Below the pieces are notes generated by a model. The model was not told where the DNA came from. It searched no databases and saw only the letters and a program-made list of their open reading frames with translations. Shown here in pieces: positions 9,236 to 18,216 of a stretch of DNA of 64,000 nt (within the stretch, counting starts at the first letter, position 1; each line of letters starts with the position of its first letter). Source of the stretch: Gammaproteobacteria bacterium (GTDB lineage: Bacteria > Pseudomonadota > Gammaproteobacteria > Pseudomonadales > Pseudohongiellaceae); assembly GCA_030682575.1 (NCBI GenBank), contig JAUXNX010000013.1:124001-188000 (forward strand). Direction: 5' to 3'. Made by a program: the position numbers and the translations under genes.

Positions 9236-10627
9236 ATGGCTCAACAACTTGTAATCAATATTCTCGCCTTGATAGTTACTCTCGGTATCCTGGTGACAAT
9301 CCATGAATTCGGTCATTTCTGGGTAGCGCGACGCTGTGGCGTCAAAGTGCTGCGGTTTTCCATCGGTTTCGGCAAGGCTATCAAGACCTGGACTGGCAAG
9401 GATGGCACCGAATATGTAATAGCCCCTATTCCTCTGGGCGGCTATGTCAAGATGCTCGGCCAGGAAGATGGCAGCATTGCCGACGAAGGCAGTATTCCCG
9501 ATAACCAGAAACACATGTCCTTTTCTTCGAAGCCTCTTTGGCAGCGCATGGCCATAGTCGCTGCTGGACCTATCGCCAATTTTCTGCTTGCTATTGCAGT
9601 CTTCTGGCTCATCAATGTGCTGTACGGGCTCAATGGAACGGCTCCAGTGCTGGCCAATGTGGTCGGAGATTCTCCGGCCTATCGCGCCGGTCTGCGTGCT
9701 GGTGATGAAGTTGTAGCGGTAGATGGGGTCCAAACGAATATATGGCAGCAGGTCACGATGCAACTGCTCAATCGACTGGGTGAGACTGGGGATCTCACGA
9801 TCACAGCCATTCCTTCCGGAGAAGTGGCTGCCCGCGATTACACAATTCCCTTGCAGAGTTGGCAGTCCGATAGCTCCGAACCCAACCCACTGGGTTCTCT
9901 CGGTTTTGTGCAGTATGAAATCCCCCCAATCATTGAAGGCGTGGTGGCCGGTGGTGCCGCCGAGGCTGCCGGATTGCAGGCTGGGGACCGTATAGTTGCT
10001 GTAGATGGTGCTCCAGTGACCGGCTGGGTGCAGTGGGTGCAAGTTGTGCGCAGCAGCCCGGAACTGGCCATGAACGTCGTTGTCCAACGTGGGTCCGGAT
10101 CGGTGGAGCTGACCGTAGTTCCGCAGAGCAGCATCGCGGAAGATGGCAGTACCCTTGGTGTCATCGGCGCCTACGTTCAGGAATTCGATCTCTACGCGAG
10201 TCTGCCCGAGGGTATGCTGCGAGAGGTCAATTACAACGTATTTACTGCTGTCGGACCGGCGCTCCAGGAAACCTGGGACAAGTCCGTGTTTGTACTCGAC
10301 TCAATCAAGAAAATGATCATCGGTCTGATCTCTGTCAAGAATATCAATGGACCGATTACTATCGCGCAGGTGGCCGGTGAAACAGCCAGTTATGGTCTCG
10401 AAGTGTATCTTGGCTTCCTGGCGATACTCAGTATCAGCCTGGGTGTGTTGAACCTCCTGCCGATTCCGGTTCTGGACGGTGGCCACCTGCTGTACTACTC
10501 GATTGAAGCGATCATCCGGCGTCCGGTGCCGGAACGGATTCAGGCGATGGGGTTGCAACTGGGATTGCTCCTGATTTCAGGAATCATGGTATTGGCGGTA
10601 TATAACGATGTCAGTCGGCTCTTGTGA
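9236..10627 (+). CDS. rseP: RIP zinc metalloprotease RseP (site-2 protease)
   Basis: Inner-membrane protease that cuts RseA after DegS and thereby releases sigma-E; it also clears signal peptides. The 463-residue protein begins with a membrane segment holding the zinc motif HEFGH (residues 23-27). It has two tandem PDZ domains in the middle (around residues 130-300) and the third zinc ligand in the late LDGGH motif. An upstream in-frame TTG at 9218 is possible but would extend past the family N-terminus. It stands directly before bamA, fitting its role in envelope stress. Confidence 0.98.
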   Translation: MAQQLVINILALIVTLGILVTIHEFGHFWVARRCGVKVLRFSIGFGKAIKTWTGKDGTEYVIAPIPLGGYVKMLGQEDGSIADEGSIPDNQKHMSFSSKPLWQRMAIVAAGPIANFLLAIAVFWLINVLYGLNGTAPVLANVVGDSPAYRAGLRAGDEVVAVDGVQTNIWQQVTMQLLNRLGETGDLTITAIPSGEVAARDYTIPLQSWQSDSSEPNPLGSLGFVQYEIPPIIEGVVAGGAAEAAGLQAGDRIVAVDGAPVTGWVQWVQVVRSSPELAMNVVVQRGSGSVELTVVPQSSIAEDGSTLGVIGAYVQEFDLYASLPEGMLREVNYNVFTAVGPALQETWDKSVFVLDSIKKMIIGLISVKNINGPITIAQVAGETASYGLEVYLGFLAILSISLGVLNLLPIPVLDGGHLLYYSIEAIIRRPVPERIQAMGLQLGLLLISGIMVLAVYNDVSRLL

Positions 10628-10716
10628 CACCCGCTCGTGATACCGGGGAACTTCTGCGCATTACTCACTTTTCATACGAAATCATCAGCCAGCAGGCTTG
10701 GGCTTGAACAACATTC

Positions 10717-13389
10717 ATGAATAGAACCTTACTCAGTACTCTCATACTGTCGAGCCTGGCATCGACTGCTGCCACCGCACAGAACTTCGTTATTGAAGAT
10801 ATCCAGATCGACGGACTACAAAGGATTTCCTCCGGCGTGGTGTTCGGGCTTTTGCCGGTGGGCATTGGTGACGAGGTGGGTGCGCAGGTGCCTGCTGACA
10901 TCATTCGAGCCATCACTTCTTCTGAGTATTTCGAGGAAGTTGAAGTTTCCCGCGAAGGCAATGTGCTGTTCATTACCGTGTTGGAACGTCCCTCTGTCAG
11001 CGAGATCAATATCACCGGCAATCGTGTGCTGAAAACGGAAGACATCCTGACAAACATGGCGACCGCTGACATCACCGAGGGTGGCATTTTTACTCGTGCC
11101 ACGCTGGAAGCCATTCGGCAGGGCATCCAGCAAGTCTACTCCGGTCGTGGGCGCTATGGCACTACTGTAGACATCGAGGTCGAAGATCTACCACGTAACC
11201 GCGTAGCCATCAACATGACAGTGAATGAAGGTGAGGAGAGCCGCATTCAGTACATCAACATCGTGGGCAATAACGCATTTGACGATGAAGAACTACTGCG
11301 TCTGTTCGAATTGGGAGTGAAACCCTGGTATTTGCCCTTCAGTGGTCGCAACAAATATTCCAGTGAGCAACTGGAAGGTGATCTCGAAAGACTGACTTCG
11401 CACTACATGGACAATGGTTATATCCGTTTTAATATTGACTCATCACCCATTTCCATTACACCAGACAATGAGCAGATATACATCACCATCAACGTCACCG
11501 AAGGAGAACAATACGTCGTAAATGAAGTGAATCTCGCGGGTGATCTGGTCAATGCCGAGGCAATTCTGCGCGCGTATCTGGTAGTTGCAAATGGACAAAC
11601 CTTCTCCCAGGCGCTGGTAACCGCAACAGAAGAATACATGACTCAAGTGCTGGGTAATTTCGGTTACGCTTTCGCCGAGGTGCGTGGCGTTCCTGAGATC
11701 AACGAAGAAGACAGGACTGTAGACGTGACTTTTTTCGTTGCTCCAGGTAACAGAACCTATGTCAATCGAGTCAACTTTGTTGGCAATACTGCGACGGCCG
11801 ACGATGTGCTGCGTCGTGAAATGCGCCAACTTGAAGCTGCACCGGCCTCCAGTCAGTTGATTGAGCTTTCCAAGGTCAGGCTTGAGCGCCTTGGTTACTT
11901 CTCCACGGTAGAAGTCGAAACGATTGAGGTGCCGGGTTCCACAGATCAAGTGGATGTGGAGTACACCGTAAAAGAACAGAACTTCAGCAATATTTCCTTG
12001 AGCATCGGCTCTGGCGGTGGTGGTGATTTTTTCATCAGCTCCGCGCTTGAAGCTCAGAATTTTCTCGGTACTGGACGCACGGTTGGAATAGGCATCAATA
12101 AGAGCACGTTTCAGAAGAGTCTAAATTTCAGCTATCTTGATCCCTACTTCACAGCAGATGGCGTGAGCAGGGGCTTCAACGTATTCCTTCAGCAACAGGA
12201 CTCACCTTTTAACACGGCGGACTTCTCTACAAAATCCTATGGTGGCTCGTTCAATTTTGCATATCCGATCAGCGAGATTCAGCAAATTGGTTTCAATATA
12301 GGTTACACACATACCGAACTTAGCTCGGGTGGTGCCTCGGTGCAGGAGATCAAATCCAGTCCGGCCTTGAATGGTATCGACACTTATATCATCACGCCTG
12401 TAAATGAAAATCCGTTTGATGGTCCTGTTGGTGATGCACAAACGGGCCTGATTGCAGATCTGCCACCAGAATTCGTTGGTCTGAACCCGGATCTTGGTTT
12501 CATCGACAGGGAAGGCACAGAGTTTGACAATGTATCTTTTTCAACCAACTGGCTTCGCAGCACATTGAACCGTGGGCAGTTGCCCACGGCTGGTTCTTTC
12601 CAGCAGCTTTCCCTGGAGGTCACTGTGCCAGGCAGTGACCTTCAGTATTACAAGCTCAACTACAGCGCCCAGTATTATCGACCGCTGATAGGAGACTGGG
12701 TTCTCGCCTTGCGAGCAAACCTCGGTTATGGCGGTGGTTATGGTGGTACTCAGGGACTGCCGTTTTTCCAGAACTTTTTCGCTGGTGGTTTGTCCTCCAA
12801 CGGTATAGTGCGTGGCTTCGATGAAAACAGCCTCGGCCCCAAGAGCACCAATCCGCAGTACTTTACCGGTGATTTTACTCGTCTGTTGCGCGATGAGAAC
12901 GGCAACATCATTCGCGACGAGAGTGGCAGAGCACAAATTGATGTGAATGCTCCGTTCGGTTACGTGACAGTTCCGGTGCTCAATGATGACGGCAGTCCCG
13001 TGCTTGATGCCAATGGCAATCCTCAGGTGAAATTGGCTGTAGAAAATCTGCAGCTGAACCGGGATTTAGACGCATTCGGGGGTAATATATTGACTACCGG
13101 TAGTGTAGAATTGTTATTCCCACTGCCTTTTGTTACCGACAGGAGCAGAGTGCGTTCGTCTTTTTTCGTTGACGCAGGTAACGTTTTCTCGTCAAATTGC
13201 ACCCAAAGACAGACTCTACAGAACAATTGCAGCAATTTCGATTTGGGTGAGTTCAGATATTCAGCAGGTGTCAGCGTCACTTACCTGTCGCCTTTCGGTC
13301 CGTTGACGTTCTATCTCGCCAAGCCATTCTCGAAGCATCCGGGTGACGATGAGAAGAATTTCGACTTTACCATTGGCGCAGGTTTCTAG
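10717..13389 (+). CDS. bamA: Outer membrane protein assembly factor BamA
   Basis: Central component of the BAM complex, inserting beta-barrel proteins into the outer membrane. The 890-residue protein has a signal peptide (cleavage near ATAQ|NFVIEDI), five POTRA domains up to about residue 420 and a C-terminal 16-strand barrel ending in the aromatic FTIGAGF. The lid motif VRGF is at about residue 698 (SNGIVRGFDENSLGPK). It is some 80 residues longer than E. coli BamA, largely because of long barrel loops. One follows VRGF and contains two DxNG-type repeats (DENGNIIRDESG and NDDGSPVLDANGNP). Followed by the chaperone gene skp. Confidence 0.98.
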   Translation: MNRTLLSTLILSSLASTAATAQNFVIEDIQIDGLQRISSGVVFGLLPVGIGDEVGAQVPADIIRAITSSEYFEEVEVSREGNVLFITVLERPSVSEINITGNRVLKTEDILTNMATADITEGGIFTRATLEAIRQGIQQVYSGRGRYGTTVDIEVEDLPRNRVAINMTVNEGEESRIQYINIVGNNAFDDEELLRLFELGVKPWYLPFSGRNKYSSEQLEGDLERLTSHYMDNGYIRFNIDSSPISITPDNEQIYITINVTEGEQYVVNEVNLAGDLVNAEAILRAYLVVANGQTFSQALVTATEEYMTQVLGNFGYAFAEVRGVPEINEEDRTVDVTFFVAPGNRTYVNRVNFVGNTATADDVLRREMRQLEAAPASSQLIELSKVRLERLGYFSTVEVETIEVPGSTDQVDVEYTVKEQNFSNISLSIGSGGGGDFFISSALEAQNFLGTGRTVGIGINKSTFQKSLNFSYLDPYFTADGVSRGFNVFLQQQDSPFNTADFSTKSYGGSFNFAYPISEIQQIGFNIGYTHTELSSGGASVQEIKSSPALNGIDTYIITPVNENPFDGPVGDAQTGLIADLPPEFVGLNPDLGFIDREGTEFDNVSFSTNWLRSTLNRGQLPTAGSFQQLSLEVTVPGSDLQYYKLNYSAQYYRPLIGDWVLALRANLGYGGGYGGTQGLPFFQNFFAGGLSSNGIVRGFDENSLGPKSTNPQYFTGDFTRLLRDENGNIIRDESGRAQIDVNAPFGYVTVPVLNDDGSPVLDANGNPQVKLAVENLQLNRDLDAFGGNILTTGSVELLFPLPFVTDRSRVRSSFFVDAGNVFSSNCTQRQTLQNNCSNFDLGEFRYSAGVSVTYLSPFGPLTFYLAKPFSKHPGDDEKNFDFTIGAGF

Positions 13390-13502
13390 TGCTGGTCTGC
13401 CAAAAACAGTAACTGGTGTCCTTGTGGGCGACAGTTCATTCAAACTACAAGAGCACAGCAATGCTTAACGCACTGCCTGTTAAGTGATTCGGAGATAAGA
13501 AC

Positions 13503-14015
13503 GTGAGTATGATGAAAAAAGTGTTAGTGTGCGCAGGCTTCCTTCTTGCTTCAAATGTTGTGTTCGCACAAACCCCCGTGGTAGGAGTGGTCAATCTCGA
13601 ACAGGCACTCTTTAACACTCAGGCAGCTCAGGAATTGCAAGCGGCCATTGAAATAGAATTCAGAGAGGACCAGCAGCGTGCAGAGGCTCTCAATAGTGAG
13701 CTTCGTGCTCTGATCGAGAGGGCGCAGCGTGATGAGTCCATCATGAGTGACGCCGAAAAACGCAGGGTCAGCACAGATGCTCAGGAGAAGCAGGTGCAGT
13801 TGCAGATGATCGCGGAGCGCGTTCAGGCAGCATTGCAGGAACGCAATCAGGCCTTCATCGACAGTATGCGTCAGAACCTGGGTACTGCTATAGAAACAGT
13901 GGTAAGGGAAGGAGGTTACAACATAGTTCTCAACGCTGACAGTGTTGCATTCTTCGACAACGCTTACGACATTACCGGCAAGGTAACGGCAAAGCTGAAT
14001 GAGCTGAACCGATAA
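13503..14015 (+). CDS. skp: Periplasmic chaperone Skp (OmpH family)
   Basis: Skp holds unfolded outer-membrane proteins in the periplasm for delivery to BamA. The 170-residue product has a signal peptide (LVCAGFLLASNVVFAQ, cleavage after VFA) and a long charged, glutamine/glutamate-rich helical region that forms the tentacles. The C-terminal beta segment (ETVVREGGYNIVLNADSVAFF) is typical of the family. I take the GTG at 13503 because GGAG lies 8 nt upstream; ATGs at 13509 and 13512 are alternatives that leave the mature protein unchanged. It lies between bamA and lpxD as in most relatives. Confidence 0.96.
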   Translation: MSMMKKVLVCAGFLLASNVVFAQTPVVGVVNLEQALFNTQAAQELQAAIEIEFREDQQRAEALNSELRALIERAQRDESIMSDAEKRRVSTDAQEKQVQLQMIAERVQAALQERNQAFIDSMRQNLGTAIETVVREGGYNIVLNADSVAFFDNAYDITGKVTAKLNELNR

Positions 14016-14040
14016 TCCTGCGCTGACGGGTTCTCACCAC

Positions 14041-15072
14041 GTGAGCGAAAATACTGTCTACACACTTGGTGAGCTTGCCACGCTCCTCGCTGTTGAACTG
14101 CGAGGAGACCCGGAAGTGAGCGTGGATGGACTGGCAACTCTTAGAAGCGCCGTACCTGGCAAGTTGAGCTTTCTGAGTAATCCGCGTTACGTCAACCAAC
14201 TGGCTGACTGCAAGGCTTCTGCTATTATCCTTGAACCGGAATTCGCTTCTGCATGTCAATCTGCGCTGCTGATTTCATCCTCTCCCTATGTCACTTACGC
14301 CAAGGCGTCGCAGTTGTTTCAGCCCAACAGAACCTCCAAATCGGGCATACACCCTTCAGCAAATGTGCATCCATCCGTTGTGATCGGGGCGAATGTCAGC
14401 ATCGCTTGCAATGCCGTGATTGATGCCGATGCGGTGATAGGTGATGACTGCGTGATTGGAGCGGGGTGTTACATTGGTGAAAGAAGTCGGGTGGGTGATA
14501 ACAGTATCCTGTTCGCTAATGTCTCGCTGTATCATGATGTTGTCATAGGCACGAACGCGATTATTCATTCTTCGGTTGTGATCGGCGCTGATGGTTTTGG
14601 TTTTGCATTTGATGGCCGCAAGGCGATCAAGATCGCTCAACTCGGCGGCGTCACTATCGGTGACAATGTTGAAATAGGGGCCGGGTCTACCATTGATCGT
14701 GGTGCGCTTGATGATACTGTTGTTGAAGACGGAGTGAAGATTGATAACCAGGTACAGATTGCACACAACTGTGTTATCGGAGCTCACACTATCGTTTGTG
14801 GCTGCAGTGCGATTGCAGGGAGCACAGTGATAGGAAAGTACTGCACCATCGGTGGCGGTGTTGGCGTCATTGGGCATCTGAAGATTGCGGATAAAGTGAT
14901 GGTCAGTGCGATGTCTCTTGTGAGTCAGTCAATACACGAGTCAGGCGTTTATTCTTCAGGTACCGGATTGCTGGAATCAAAAGAATGGAAGAGAAATATT
15001 GTCAGATTTCGTCAGCTTGATGATATGGCAAAGAGATTGCGTGAACTTGAAAAACAGACACTGGGAAAATAG
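14041..15072 (+). CDS. lpxD: UDP-3-O-(3-hydroxyacyl)glucosamine N-acyltransferase
   Basis: Third step of lipid A synthesis: transfers a hydroxyacyl chain from ACP to the glucosamine nitrogen. The 343-residue protein has an N-terminal uridine-binding domain (GKLSFLSNPRY near residue 40) followed by many left-handed parallel beta-helix hexapeptides (for example VIGANVSI and VIGDDCVIGAG). The active-site histidine sits in the IDNQVQIAHNCVIG stretch. It starts with GTG at 14041. LpxA and LpxB follow. Confidence 0.98.
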   Translation: MSENTVYTLGELATLLAVELRGDPEVSVDGLATLRSAVPGKLSFLSNPRYVNQLADCKASAIILEPEFASACQSALLISSSPYVTYAKASQLFQPNRTSKSGIHPSANVHPSVVIGANVSIACNAVIDADAVIGDDCVIGAGCYIGERSRVGDNSILFANVSLYHDVVIGTNAIIHSSVVIGADGFGFAFDGRKAIKIAQLGGVTIGDNVEIGAGSTIDRGALDDTVVEDGVKIDNQVQIAHNCVIGAHTIVCGCSAIAGSTVIGKYCTIGGGVGVIGHLKIADKVMVSAMSLVSQSIHESGVYSSGTGLLESKEWKRNIVRFRQLDDMAKRLRELEKQTLGK

Positions 15073-15140
15073 TCGACTCTCAGGTGCGGTGTCATAACGA
15101 TACCTGCATGATAGGACGATAGTATCAGGAAAACACAATA

Positions 15141-15587
15141 ATGATGAATGTCGAAGATATTAAAGAATATCTGCCGCAGCGCTATCCATTTCTGTTAGTC
15201 GACAGAGTGCTGGAGATTGAGTTGGGGAAGAGAATCCTTGCCTACAAGAATGTCACCGTGAACGAAGAATTTTTTCAGGGGCATTTCCCGGACAAACCCA
15301 TCATGCCGGGCGTTCTAATTATCGAAGCGCTGGCTCAAGCTGCAGGGGTTCTGGGATTCAAAAGTCAGGAAAAGAAGCCGAAAGATGGCTACCTCTACTA
15401 TTTTGTTGGCGCGGATGAAGTACGACTAAAGCGACCGGTTGTGCCTGGCGACCAACTGATGCTCGAAGCGACCATCATTACCAGCAAGCGCGGAATCTAT
15501 AAATTCGCCTGCCGTGCGTCAGTTGGTGGAGAGTTGGTGGGGGAAGCCATCATCATGTGTGCAGAAAGGAAGAACGAAATTGTCTGA
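15141..15587 (+). CDS. fabZ: 3-hydroxyacyl-ACP dehydratase FabZ
   Basis: Dehydrates 3-hydroxyacyl-ACP in fatty acid elongation and competes with LpxA/LpxD for the same hydroxyacyl-ACP, which explains its place in the lipid A operon. The 148 residues adopt the hot-dog fold, with catalytic His in [12 protein letters not shown] and Glu in [11 protein letters not shown]. Two adjacent ATG codons begin the gene. The end overlaps the lpxA start. Confidence 0.99.
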   Translation: MMNVEDIKEYLPQRYPFLLVDRVLEIELGKRILAYKNVTVNEEFFQGHFPDKPIMPGVLIIEALAQAAGVLGFKSQEKKPKDGYLYYFVGADEVRLKRPVVPGDQLMLEATIITSKRGIYKFACRASVGGELVGEAIIMCAERKNEIV

Positions 15588-16350
15588 TGTGCGTGCAATC
15601 ATAGATCCGAGTGCGAAACTGGCGCCCAGTGTGACTGTTGGGCCCTGGAGCATAATCGGACCAAGAGTGGAGATCGACGAAGGCACTGAGGTGGGGTCTC
15701 ACGTCATCATCAAAGCCAATACGAAAATTGGCAAGAACAACAAGATTTATCAGTTTGCTTCCATAGGAGAGGATCCGGCAGACAAGAAATTTGCCGGTGA
15801 GGAGACATGGCTGGAGATAGGCTCGGATAATATCATTCGCGAAGGGTGTACCCTGCACAGAGGGACCGGGTTTGGTGGTGGCTATACTCGCATCGGCAGT
15901 TATAATCTGCTCATGCCATACGTGCATGTCGCGCACGACTGCATCGTTGGCAACAACACGATTTTTGCCAATAATGTAGGCATCTCTGGTCATGTGGAAG
16001 TCGGTGACTGGGCCATTCTTGGGGGTTATGCGGGCGTCAATCAATTCCTGAAAATAGGCGCGCATTGCATGATCGGTGGCATGACGCACATCAGCAATGA
16101 TGTACCTGCGTTTCTGATCGTCAGTGGCACGCCTCCCGAGGCGAGAAGCATCAATGCGATTGGCCTCGAGCGTCGTGGCTTCGACAAGGATACGATCCTG
16201 CTTATCCGACGGGCGTTCAAGATTCTCTACAAGAAAGGCCTGACTCTGCAGGAGGCAATGGAGCAACTGGAACCTATGGCGCAGGAAAACGCGCAGATCA
16301 GGGTGTTCGTTGACTCAATACTGTCTTCAACTCGTGGTATTCAGCGCTGA
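15580..16350 (+). CDS. lpxA: UDP-N-acetylglucosamine acyltransferase
   Basis: First step of lipid A synthesis, a soluble trimer of left-handed beta-helices. I place the start at TTG 15580 ([18 protein letters not shown], 256 aa), 9 nt after AAGGA and overlapping the fabZ stop. The only nearby alternative is GTG 15589, with poorer spacing. Hexapeptide repeats fill the first 180 residues. The catalytic histidine is in [13 protein letters not shown], and the C-terminal helical domain ([20 protein letters not shown]) is present. Confidence 0.97.
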   Translation: MSDVRAIIDPSAKLAPSVTVGPWSIIGPRVEIDEGTEVGSHVIIKANTKIGKNNKIYQFASIGEDPADKKFAGEETWLEIGSDNIIREGCTLHRGTGFGGGYTRIGSYNLLMPYVHVAHDCIVGNNTIFANNVGISGHVEVGDWAILGGYAGVNQFLKIGAHCMIGGMTHISNDVPAFLIVSGTPPEARSINAIGLERRGFDKDTILLIRRAFKILYKKGLTLQEAMEQLEPMAQENAQIRVFVDSILSSTRGIQR

Positions 16351-16391
16351 GTCAATTGTCCGGATTGATCGGCAACAAAGCGGAGGTCAGC

Positions 16392-17561
16392 GTGCGAATC
16401 GGCATCATAGCGGGTGAAGTATCCGGTGATATCCTCGGGGCCGGTCTGATGCAGGCCATCAGGCGCCTCTGTCCCGAGGCGCAGTTCGAGGGCATTGGCG
16501 GTCCATGCATGCTCGCGGAGGGTTTTCACAGTTTTTTCTCCATGGAACGCCTGTCGGTGATGGGATTCATCGAACCTCTTGGTCGATTGCCCGAGCTGTT
16601 GCGGATCAAGAGCACGTTGGAAACCCATTTCATTACCAAGCCCCCTGATGTCTTTGTCGGCATCGATTCACCCGGTTTCAACTTGCGCATCGAGAAAGTA
16701 CTCCACGAGCATGGCATCAAGACCGTGCACTATGTAAGTCCCAGTGTCTGGGCGTGGGGACAGAAACGCATCCACAAGATTGCACAGGCTGTTGATCTGG
16801 TACTCGCACTGTTTCCCTTCGAGACAGCGATCTACGAGCAGCACAATGTGGCGGTACAATTCATCGGTCATCCGTTGGCAGATTCCATTGATATAGGAGC
16901 TGACGATCCCGTGCAGCAGTTACGGACACGGGAAGCTCTCGGTCTGGAAACTGGCTTGAGGACTATCGCTCTCATGCCTGGCAGTCGCCGCGATGAAATC
17001 AATCGTCTTGGCCCTATTTTCATTGAAACGGCTACTCGCTGTCTGAAGGTGAATCCGGACCTGCAATTCGTCATTCCCTGTGCCAATCCTGAACGCAGAA
17101 TACAGGTTGAGCATTTGCTGGCCGAGCAAGACGCAGGTGCGAATTCAAAATTTCATGTGCTCGATGGCCAGTCCCATCAGGCGATGCTTGCAGCCGATCT
17201 GGTGCTGCTCGCTTCTGGCACTGCAACGCTCGAGGCAATGCTCTTGAAGCGACCTATGGTGGTCTGCTATCGCCTGTCGCCACTGACCTTTGCCCTTGCC
17301 TCTCGCATGCTCAAGGTGCCCTATGTGTCGCTGCCCAATCTGCTGGCTGGTGAACGACTGGTACCTGAGTTTCTGCAGAATGAAGTTACGGTTGAAAATC
17401 TCACAGCCGAGCTGATCTCGCTGATTGGTGACGATGAGCGTCGCCGTTCGCTCGCAGAACGCTTCACACGAATTCATCACGATATTCGTCGAGATGCCAG
17501 TCAGCAGGCGGCAATCGCTGTGTTATGTGTAGCCGGTTATTCAATGTCGGGAAGAATTTGA
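16392..17561 (+). CDS. lpxB: Lipid A disaccharide synthase
   Basis: GT19 glycosyltransferase at the inner membrane that joins UDP-diacylglucosamine and lipid X. I start at GTG 16392, which has a near-perfect GGAGG 5 nt upstream and gives [20 protein letters not shown], the conserved N-terminus; 389 aa against 382 in E. coli. The segments [24 protein letters not shown] and [10 protein letters not shown] are characteristic. Only 1 bp separates it from rnhB. Confidence 0.97.
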   Translation: MRIGIIAGEVSGDILGAGLMQAIRRLCPEAQFEGIGGPCMLAEGFHSFFSMERLSVMGFIEPLGRLPELLRIKSTLETHFITKPPDVFVGIDSPGFNLRIEKVLHEHGIKTVHYVSPSVWAWGQKRIHKIAQAVDLVLALFPFETAIYEQHNVAVQFIGHPLADSIDIGADDPVQQLRTREALGLETGLRTIALMPGSRRDEINRLGPIFIETATRCLKVNPDLQFVIPCANPERRIQVEHLLAEQDAGANSKFHVLDGQSHQAMLAADLVLLASGTATLEAMLLKRPMVVCYRLSPLTFALASRMLKVPYVSLPNLLAGERLVPEFLQNEVTVENLTAELISLIGDDERRRSLAERFTRIHHDIRRDASQQAAIAVLCVAGYSMSGRI

Positions 17562-17562
17562 G

Positions 17563-18174
17563 GTGCAGCTGAGCTTTCCCTATCCATCTTCGAGCACAAC
17601 CGAATACGTAGCCGGTGTCGACGAAGTCGGGCGCGGGCCGCTTGCAGGAGATGTGGTGGCAGCCGCGGTTATTCTCGATCCCGCCAGGCCGATCAGTAAT
17701 TTGAACGATTCCAAGAAAATGACGGAGCGCCAGCGTGAGTACGTTTTTCAGACGATCTTGGAATCGGCCCTGTGCTATGCTCTCGGGCGTGCCAGTGTGG
17801 TGGAAATTGATAACATCAATATTCTGCAGGCGAGTCTACTGGCCATGTCGCGCGCTGTCGCGGCACTGAGTACGCAGCCAGGTTTTGTCTACGTTGATGG
17901 CCTGCATTGTCCGCACTGGGCCTATCCCAGCTCTGCTGTGGTGAAGGGTGATTCCAAGGTGGACTGCATCGCTGCCGCATCTATTGTGGCGAAGGTAATC
18001 AGGGATCGCGAGATGCAGGATCTCGATTCCCGGTATCCGGGTTACGGATTTGCAATCCACAAGGGTTATCCGACCAAGGCGCACCTGTTGGCTTTGCACG
18101 CTCAAGGGGCCTGTGAAATACATCGTCGCTCGTTCAAGCCAGTGCAACTGGTTTTGTCCCGTGCGGACATGTGA
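17563..18174 (+). CDS. rnhB: Ribonuclease HII
   Basis: Removes RNA from RNA-DNA hybrids and single ribonucleotides from DNA. The 203-residue protein has the DEDD catalytic set: D-E in [14 protein letters not shown] in VYVDG and D in [14 protein letters not shown]. It starts with GTG one base after lpxB and precedes dnaE, the conserved lpxB-rnhB-dnaE order. Confidence 0.97.
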   Translation: MQLSFPYPSSSTTEYVAGVDEVGRGPLAGDVVAAAVILDPARPISNLNDSKKMTERQREYVFQTILESALCYALGRASVVEIDNINILQASLLAMSRAVAALSTQPGFVYVDGLHCPHWAYPSSAVVKGDSKVDCIAAASIVAKVIRDREMQDLDSRYPGYGFAIHKGYPTKAHLLALHAQGACEIHRRSFKPVQLVLSRADM

Positions 18175-18216
18175 AGTCCGTTTTCCGGCACAGGTCGGAA
18201 ATACCATCGAATCAGT

